The position numbers were made by a program, and so were the translations under genes. Below the pieces are notes generated by a model. The model ran no database searches. It was not told the DNA's origin and saw only the letters and a program-made list of their open reading frames with translations. A stretch of 64,000 nt of DNA from Acidobacteriaceae bacterium (GTDB lineage Bacteria; Acidobacteriota; Terriglobia; Terriglobales; Acidobacteriaceae). The stretch is from the NCBI GenBank assembly GCA_025355505.1, contig JANXZM010000079.1:1-64000 (forward strand), read 5' to 3'. Shown one piece after another: positions 59,639-64,000 of this stretch; positions within the stretch are counted from its first letter, which is position 1; each line of letters starts with the position of its first letter.

Positions 59639-59806
59639 CTAAGGTTTCTTCTCTTCGGGTTCTTCGCCCTCTTTTACGGCGGACTTGAAATTCTTGATGC
59701 CTTCGCCCAAGCCCTTGCCCAGGCTGGCGAGTTTGCTTGGCCCAAAGATGAGGAGCGCAACGGCAAGAATAATCAGAATCTCAGGCAATCCCAGTTTTCC
59801 CGGCAT
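59639..59806 (-). CDS. tatA: Sec-independent translocase protein TatA
   Basis: Pore-forming subunit of the twin-arginine export system. The product is 55 residues from ATG 59806, with GGAGG upstream. MPGKLGLPEILIILAVALLI is the membrane helix, FGPSKLASLGKGLGEGIKNF the conserved hinge and amphipathic helix, and the end is acidic (EGEEPEEKKP). It is too short to be picked up by most simple ORF scans. tatB and tatC are not in the window; a TatA/E-type role is likely. Confidence 0.92.
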   Translation of the reverse strand: MPGKLGLPEILIILAVALLIFGPSKLASLGKGLGEGIKNFKSAVKEGEEPEEKKP

Positions 59807-59934
59807 AGAAACCTCCAAACGGGGTTGCCCGGCGCAAGCTCACATCACTCCAAGGTCCCCGAATTGAATTCTAGGTTAGTTGGACCCTCAGGTCAAAGAG
59901 AGTCCGTATTCAGCCATCGAAGCGTGGGATTCCA

Positions 59935-61122
59935 TCACACTGCTTCGATCAGGCGGGCAAGGAGCGCGGCGCGGCGCGGCAACTCCGAGATCAGGATGTG
60001 CTCGTGCGTGGTATGCGCTCCGTCGCCTACGCCGCCGAGACCGTCAAGGGTTGGGATTCCCAGGCCCGCGGTGAAATTGCCATCGGAGCCGCCTCCCACC
60101 GCGGCTTCGCCGAGTTTCCAGCCCAGTTCGCGCGCGATCACGGAGGCCTGCGCGTACAACGCCGCGACTCCGGCGGTGCGTTCCATCGGCGGACGATTGA
60201 TGCCTCCGGTGATCTCAATTTTGCATTTGCGATTGAAGGGGCGCAGGCTGCGCATCTGCTTATCGATTCCGGCCGCGTCTTTTATGCGCGCGATGCGAAC
60301 ATCGATCTGCGCCGCCGCTTCGGCCGGGACCACATTGGTTCGCGATCCGCCGCTCACGATTCCGACGTTTACCGTCAACCCTTTCTTGAGATCGGTGAAG
60401 CGGGAAATTTTTTCGATCTGACGCGCCAGCTCAAGAATCGCGTTCACGCCTTTCTGGAAATCGAGGCCGGCATGAGAAGCCTTGCCGGTAACTTTGACGA
60501 GGTATTCGCCAACTCCTTTGCGCGCAGTTTTCACGGCGCCCTGGAACCCATAGGAAGGTTCGAGAACGAGCACGGCTGAGGCTTTCTTCGCCAGCGACTC
60601 GGTGATCGCACGCGACGAGTCGCTACCCACTTCCTCGTCGGAAACCAGAAGCACGGTCACGGGGCGCGGCAATTGGCCATGCCACGCTTGCAGAGCAGAA
60701 AGCGCATGCAGCATCAGGGCGATGCCGGATTTCATGTCGAGGACGCCGGGCCCGGTTAATTTGTTGTCCACGGCGCGGCAGGGCATGGCGGCGAGCGTGC
60801 CCAGGGGATAGACGGTGTCGTAATGGCCGAGCAGCAGCACCGGCTGGGCGGCGGACCTGCCGGGAGAGTCGAAGGCGATTTGCAGATGATTGCCAAAGTC
60901 TTTCGCACGGTGGAAGCGCACTTCGCCGCCGAGCTGGGAAAATTTAAGCGCGACGGTATCGGCAAGGCGGTCCACGGCGACTTTGTTGTGGCTGGGAGAT
61001 TCGATTTCAACCAACTCGCGGATGGTCGAGAGGATCGCGTCGCGTCGCTCGCCGAAATAAGCGAGACGGCGCTGCGCCTCGGGGCTGGAATGCGCGGGAA
61101 CTTTTTTGGAAATTGAATTCAC
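59935..61122 (-). CDS. M20-family metallopeptidase, glutamate carboxypeptidase type
   Basis: The product is 395 residues. The zinc site is formed by VLLLGHYDTVYPLGTL (His and Asp), VLDMKSGIALMLHALS, and VLLVSDEEVGSDSSRAITES (EE pair). The later LEPSYGFQGAVKTARKGVGE and SHAGLDFQKGVNAILELARQ fit the dimerisation and carboxypeptidase G2-type group. No signal peptide is evident. It probably cleaves C-terminal glutamate or similar dipeptides. The substrate is not known. Confidence 0.88.
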   Translation of the reverse strand: MNSISKKVPAHSSPEAQRRLAYFGERRDAILSTIRELVEIESPSHNKVAVDRLADTVALKFSQLGGEVRFHRAKDFGNHLQIAFDSPGRSAAQPVLLLGHYDTVYPLGTLAAMPCRAVDNKLTGPGVLDMKSGIALMLHALSALQAWHGQLPRPVTVLLVSDEEVGSDSSRAITESLAKKASAVLVLEPSYGFQGAVKTARKGVGEYLVKVTGKASHAGLDFQKGVNAILELARQIEKISRFTDLKKGLTVNVGIVSGGSRTNVVPAEAAAQIDVRIARIKDAAGIDKQMRSLRPFNRKCKIEITGGINRPPMERTAGVAALYAQASVIARELGWKLGEAAVGGGSDGNFTAGLGIPTLDGLGGVGDGAHTTHEHILISELPRRAALLARLIEAV

Positions 61123-61210
61123 GAGCGATGTTACCTCGGGGGCTGTGGCCCATTCACAAATAGAAGGTACAAGCCATCTCAGTAAATGGCGAGTACGCCG
61201 CGAAGCTCCG

Positions 61211-61683
61211 CTAACTCCTGCCCCAGATTTCGCCGATTACGCGCTGGCAGTTTGCGCCCAGGACTTTCTCGATCACCGACGAAGGCTGGCCGCGTTTTGC
61301 GAGTTCGGTGGCGATGACTTCCATGCGATCGGGGCCGTTGAGGCCGGGCACGCAGGGATAGCGATCCTCTTCGGGGGCGGCGATGCCAAGTTTCTTGCGA
61401 TGCGTCTCGTCCTCATCGAAGGTGGTTTTCTGTGCAACGGTCAAGGCCGTTTTCTGGATTGAGCCATCCGATCCGATGCCCACATGATCGCCGCATACAT
61501 TGACGGCGTGCACGAGGTGACGTCTTTATACGCGCGGCAATTTTTGCGAAGGGTGACTTCGCCTTCGGCGCCGCCATCAAGGTAGTCGAAGACGGCTCGG
61601 GGCAGGCGACTCCGGGCAAGGGCGCGGAAATCCGAGATGCTGACGACGCGGGGAGAGGCGACGGAGCGGGAGGGTCGAGTCAT
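61211..61683 (-). pseudogene. chimeric remnant: start of an LldD-like dehydrogenase joined to the end of an M19 dipeptidase
   Basis: From 61683 the frame reads ISDFRALARSRLPRAVFDYL, DGGAEGEVTLRKNCRAYKDV, the N-terminus of FMN-dependent alpha-hydroxyacid dehydrogenases (LldD/LOX). From about 61513 a different frame reads NVCGDHVGIGSDGSIQKTAL, then PGLNGPDRMEVIATELAKRG and VIEKVLGANCQRVIGEIWG, the C-terminus of a membrane-type (M19) dipeptidase. The join near 61510-61530 is out of frame. The most likely history is a deletion between the two genes. Neither half can be functional. Confidence 0.7.
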
Positions 61684-61819
61684 TCCGGGAGGCCAGTGCC
61701 GGGAGTTCGTTAAAGCAGGTTGATGGTATCACCGATGAAAAGCAGGCAAGAAAATCGCGGATTGCTTCAAGAACGCCGTCTTCATCCGCTAAACTGGTAC
61801 CGAACCGAGGGGTCTGAGC

Positions 61820-64000
61820 TTGCACAAATTCTGGTCGTGTTTAAACCGTCGTATCCATGCTTGTTTTTTTCTGATGCTCACCGTCACGGCGGTTGGCCAG
61901 CCCGTTGCACGGGAACTGGTGAATGGGCTCAAATGGCGCTTAATCGGCCCTTTCCGCGGCGGACGCGCGGTGGCGGTGGCTGGCGTGCCCGGCAACTCGG
62001 CAACTTTTTATTTTGGCTCAGTCAATGGCGGCATCTGGAAAACAACCGATGCCGGAGTTGTGTGGACGCCGATTTTCGACGGGCATCCGGTGGGCTCGAT
62101 CGGCGCGCTGGCGGTGGCTCCTTCCGATCCTGAAACTATTTATGCCGGAACCGGCGAGTCTGACATTCGCGAGGATCTTTCATCCGGCAACGGCGTCTAC
62201 AAATCCACTGACGGCGGCACAACGTGGAAACACGTGGGCTTGGAGGACACGCGGCAGATCAGCCGTATAGTGATCGATCCGCAGAACCCGAGCATCGTTT
62301 ACGCCGGCGCGCTGGGGCACGCTTACGGTCCCAACGAACAGCGTGGCGTCTACAAATCGGTCGATGGAGGAGCGCACTGGACGCGGGTTCTCGATCTGGG
62401 GTCCGAAATCGGCGTCTCCGATCTGGTGATGTCTTCCACCGCGCCGCGGCTCTTGTTCGCGGGTGCGTGGCATGTGCGGCGTCCGCCATGGAGTTCGTAT
62501 GCTCCGACGGACGGGCCTGGTGGTGGCCTTTACCGCTCGCAAGATGCGGGCAAGACCTGGTCACGTCTCGACGGAAACGGCCTGCCCGAAGGCGATTGGG
62601 GACGTGTGGGTGTTGAGGTTGCGCCGGACGGCAAGCGCGTCTACGCGCTCATCGAAGTAAAACAATCAGAGGCGAAACAATCTGGACTCTATCGCTCGGA
62701 CGATGGAGGCAACACCTGGGCGCTTACCAACGCCGATCCGCGTCTTACGAGTCGGGCATGGTACTTCAATCGCATCACCATCGATCCCGAGAATCCCGAT
62801 GTGATCTACATGCCGAATGTCGCGCTCTACCGATTTGAGGATGGCGGGAAAACAATTTCGGTTGTGCGTGGCGCGCCGGGCGGAGATGACTATCACCAGC
62901 TCTGGATCGATCCGACAAATTCCGCCAGCATGGTTCTCGGAACGGACCAGGGAACCACAATCAGCCTCAATCGTGGACAAACGTGGAGCAGTTGGTACAA
63001 CCAGCCGACGGCCCAGTTCTATCACGTCACGACCGACGACCAGTTTCCCTACCGGATTTACGGTGCCCAGCAGGACAACAGCACTGTCAGTATCGCGAGC
63101 CGGTCCGATGACGGCCGGATCGGGGTCCGGGACTTCTTCTCCGTCGCCGGTTGTGAGAACGCCCACATCGCGGTGGATCCGCGGAATCCCGCCGTGACGT
63201 ACGGTGGCTGCTACACCGGGATGCTCAACCGGTACGACAGCCGTACCCGGCAAGTGCGGGACATTGCGATTTGGCTCAGCAACTACGACGGAATTGCGGC
63301 GGCCCTGGTACCGTTCCGGTTTCAGTGGACCTTCCCGGTGCTGCTGTCGCCTCACGACCCGAAAGTGCTCTATGTGGCCAGCCAGTTCGTCCACCGCTCC
63401 ACCAACGAAGGCGCCAGCTGGGAGAAGATCTCGCCCGATCTGACGCTGCACGAACCGAAGACCCTGGTGCGGAGCGGCGGCCCGATCCACGGTGACATGA
63501 CCGGTACCGAGTGGTACGCCACGATCTATGCGCTGGCTGAGTCGCCGAAGACCAGCGGGTTGCTGTGGGCGGGCAGCGATGATGGTCTGATTCACATCCG
63601 TCAGGGTGAGAACGGCGCCTGGACGAATGTTACGCCCAGGGCGTACGGCAAATACACCCGGACGGCCGTGATCGAGCCGTCGCACTTCGACGCCGGCACG
63701 GCCTACGTCGCGGCCACCCGATACCAGCTTGACGATTTTGCTCCCTATCTCTGGAAGACCACCGACTACGGCAAGACCTGGTCGGCGATCAATGCGGGCA
63801 TTCCGACGGGCGCATACACCCGGACGATCCGTGAGGATCCGGTGCGGCGTGGCCTGCTGTACGCCGGAACCGAAGCGGGGGTCTACGTCTCGTTCGACGA
63901 CGGCGGCCACTGGGAGTCGCTCCAGCTCAATCTGCCGCGGGCCAGCGTCCGCGATCTGACCATTCACGGCAACGATCTGATTGCGGCCACCCACGGGCGG
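61820..64000 (+). CDS. secreted sialidase/VPS10-type beta-propeller protein, runs off the right edge
   Basis: From TTG 61820 (GAGGGG upstream; ATG 61874 is an alternative) the frame is open to the window edge, at least 727 residues. The first part is a signal peptide (CFFLMLTVTAVGQPVA). The rest is repeats of the BNR/VPS10 kind: GGIWKTTDAGVVWTPI, GVYKSTDGGTTWKHVG, GLYRSQDAGKTWSRLD, GLYRSDDGGNTWALTN, APYLWKTTDYGKTWSAI. These build beta-propellers of the sortilin/photosystem II assembly (Ycf48-like) and glycosidase fold. Such very large exported proteins are common in Acidobacteriota and Bacteroidota; the ligand or substrate is unknown. The end is beyond the window. Confidence 0.9.
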   Translation, partial: MHKFWSCLNRRIHACFFLMLTVTAVGQPVARELVNGLKWRLIGPFRGGRAVAVAGVPGNSATFYFGSVNGGIWKTTDAGVVWTPIFDGHPVGSIGALAVAPSDPETIYAGTGESDIREDLSSGNGVYKSTDGGTTWKHVGLEDTRQISRIVIDPQNPSIVYAGALGHAYGPNEQRGVYKSVDGGAHWTRVLDLGSEIGVSDLVMSSTAPRLLFAGAWHVRRPPWSSYAPTDGPGGGLYRSQDAGKTWSRLDGNGLPEGDWGRVGVEVAPDGKRVYALIEVKQSEAKQSGLYRSDDGGNTWALTNADPRLTSRAWYFNRITIDPENPDVIYMPNVALYRFEDGGKTISVVRGAPGGDDYHQLWIDPTNSASMVLGTDQGTTISLNRGQTWSSWYNQPTAQFYHVTTDDQFPYRIYGAQQDNSTVSIASRSDDGRIGVRDFFSVAGCENAHIAVDPRNPAVTYGGCYTGMLNRYDSRTRQVRDIAIWLSNYDGIAAALVPFRFQWTFPVLLSPHDPKVLYVASQFVHRSTNEGASWEKISPDLTLHEPKTLVRSGGPIHGDMTGTEWYATIYALAESPKTSGLLWAGSDDGLIHIRQGENGAWTNVTPRAYGKYTRTAVIEPSHFDAGTAYVAATRYQLDDFAPYLWKTTDYGKTWSAINAGIPTGAYTRTIREDPVRRGLLYAGTEAGVYVSFDDGGHWESLQLNLPRASVRDLTIHGNDLIAATHGR

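Noticed and set aside
62666-63994. Open frame of 442 codons antisense to the beta-propeller gene
   Set aside because: The plus-strand frame carries regular propeller repeats across the same region; the minus-strand product has none.

Overview
The window reads as a chromosome segment of a GC-rich, Gram-negative (diderm) bacterium, most likely an Acidobacteriota of the Koribacter/Sulfotelmatobacter kind. The evidence for an outer membrane is a lipid A/core LPS operon (waaA, lpxK, rfaE1, rfaE2, a heptosyltransferase) and lptD. Hopanoid synthesis (hpnH), a VPS10/sialidase-type beta-propeller protein, many short intergenic palindromes and the general gene content fit that phylum. The taxon is an inference; there is no rRNA gene in the window.

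Positions 1-19256 are accessory DNA. Two related casposon-like elements lie side by side. A casposon is a transposon mobilised by a Cas1 integrase. Element B (9385-19242) is complete: perfect 38-bp terminal inverted repeats, a 14-bp direct repeat (CGCACAAGTTTGAC) outside each end, a Cas1 with an apparently intact active site plus a C-terminal zinc knuckle and helix-turn-helix, and an operon of a basic HTH protein, an HNH nuclease and a family B DNA polymerase. Its other genes are a secreted beta-helix protein, a Rap1a-like secreted protein, a frameshifted small gene and an IS1595 transposase remnant. Element A (from left of the window to at most 9370) has the same core in mirror orientation: cas1 running off the left edge, an AT-hook/zinc protein, then HTH, HNH and PolB. 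Between the PolB of element A and the left end of element B lies an apparent Pycsar anti-phage pair (nucleotidyl cyclase plus membrane effector) and two more membrane-protein genes. There is no CRISPR array and no cas2.

From 19371 onward the genes are ordinary chromosomal ones. 19.4-31 kb: valS, nadC, birA, coaX, a hypothetical gene, an RlmD/RumA-type methyltransferase, comEC, a DUF2007 gene. 31.4-34.5 kb: a secreted cupin, a TPR protein, a DUF3108 protein. 34.5-40.2 kb (minus strand): the waaA-lpxK-rfaE1-rfaE2-heptosyltransferase-methyltransferase operon. 41-49.7 kb: gatB, a PpiC lipoprotein, a DsbA-like protein, larE, lptD, an RDD protein. 50-55 kb: two small hypothetical genes, a TIGR01777-type epimerase, the (p)ppGpp synthetase/hydrolase. 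54.9-55.9 kb: a putative excisionase-like antitoxin and PIN toxin. 57.3-61.1 kb: hpnH with a coupled gene, maf, tatA, an M20 peptidase. 61.2-61.7 kb: a chimeric gene remnant. 61.8-64.0 kb: a large beta-propeller protein running off the right edge.

In element B the parts suggest a mobile cycle: HTH protein binding upstream repeats to control the operon, PolB (with HNH) copying the element, and Cas1 inserting it at the 14-bp target. The Pycsar genes, if they belong to element A, would be anti-phage cargo. These roles are inferred from families and layout.
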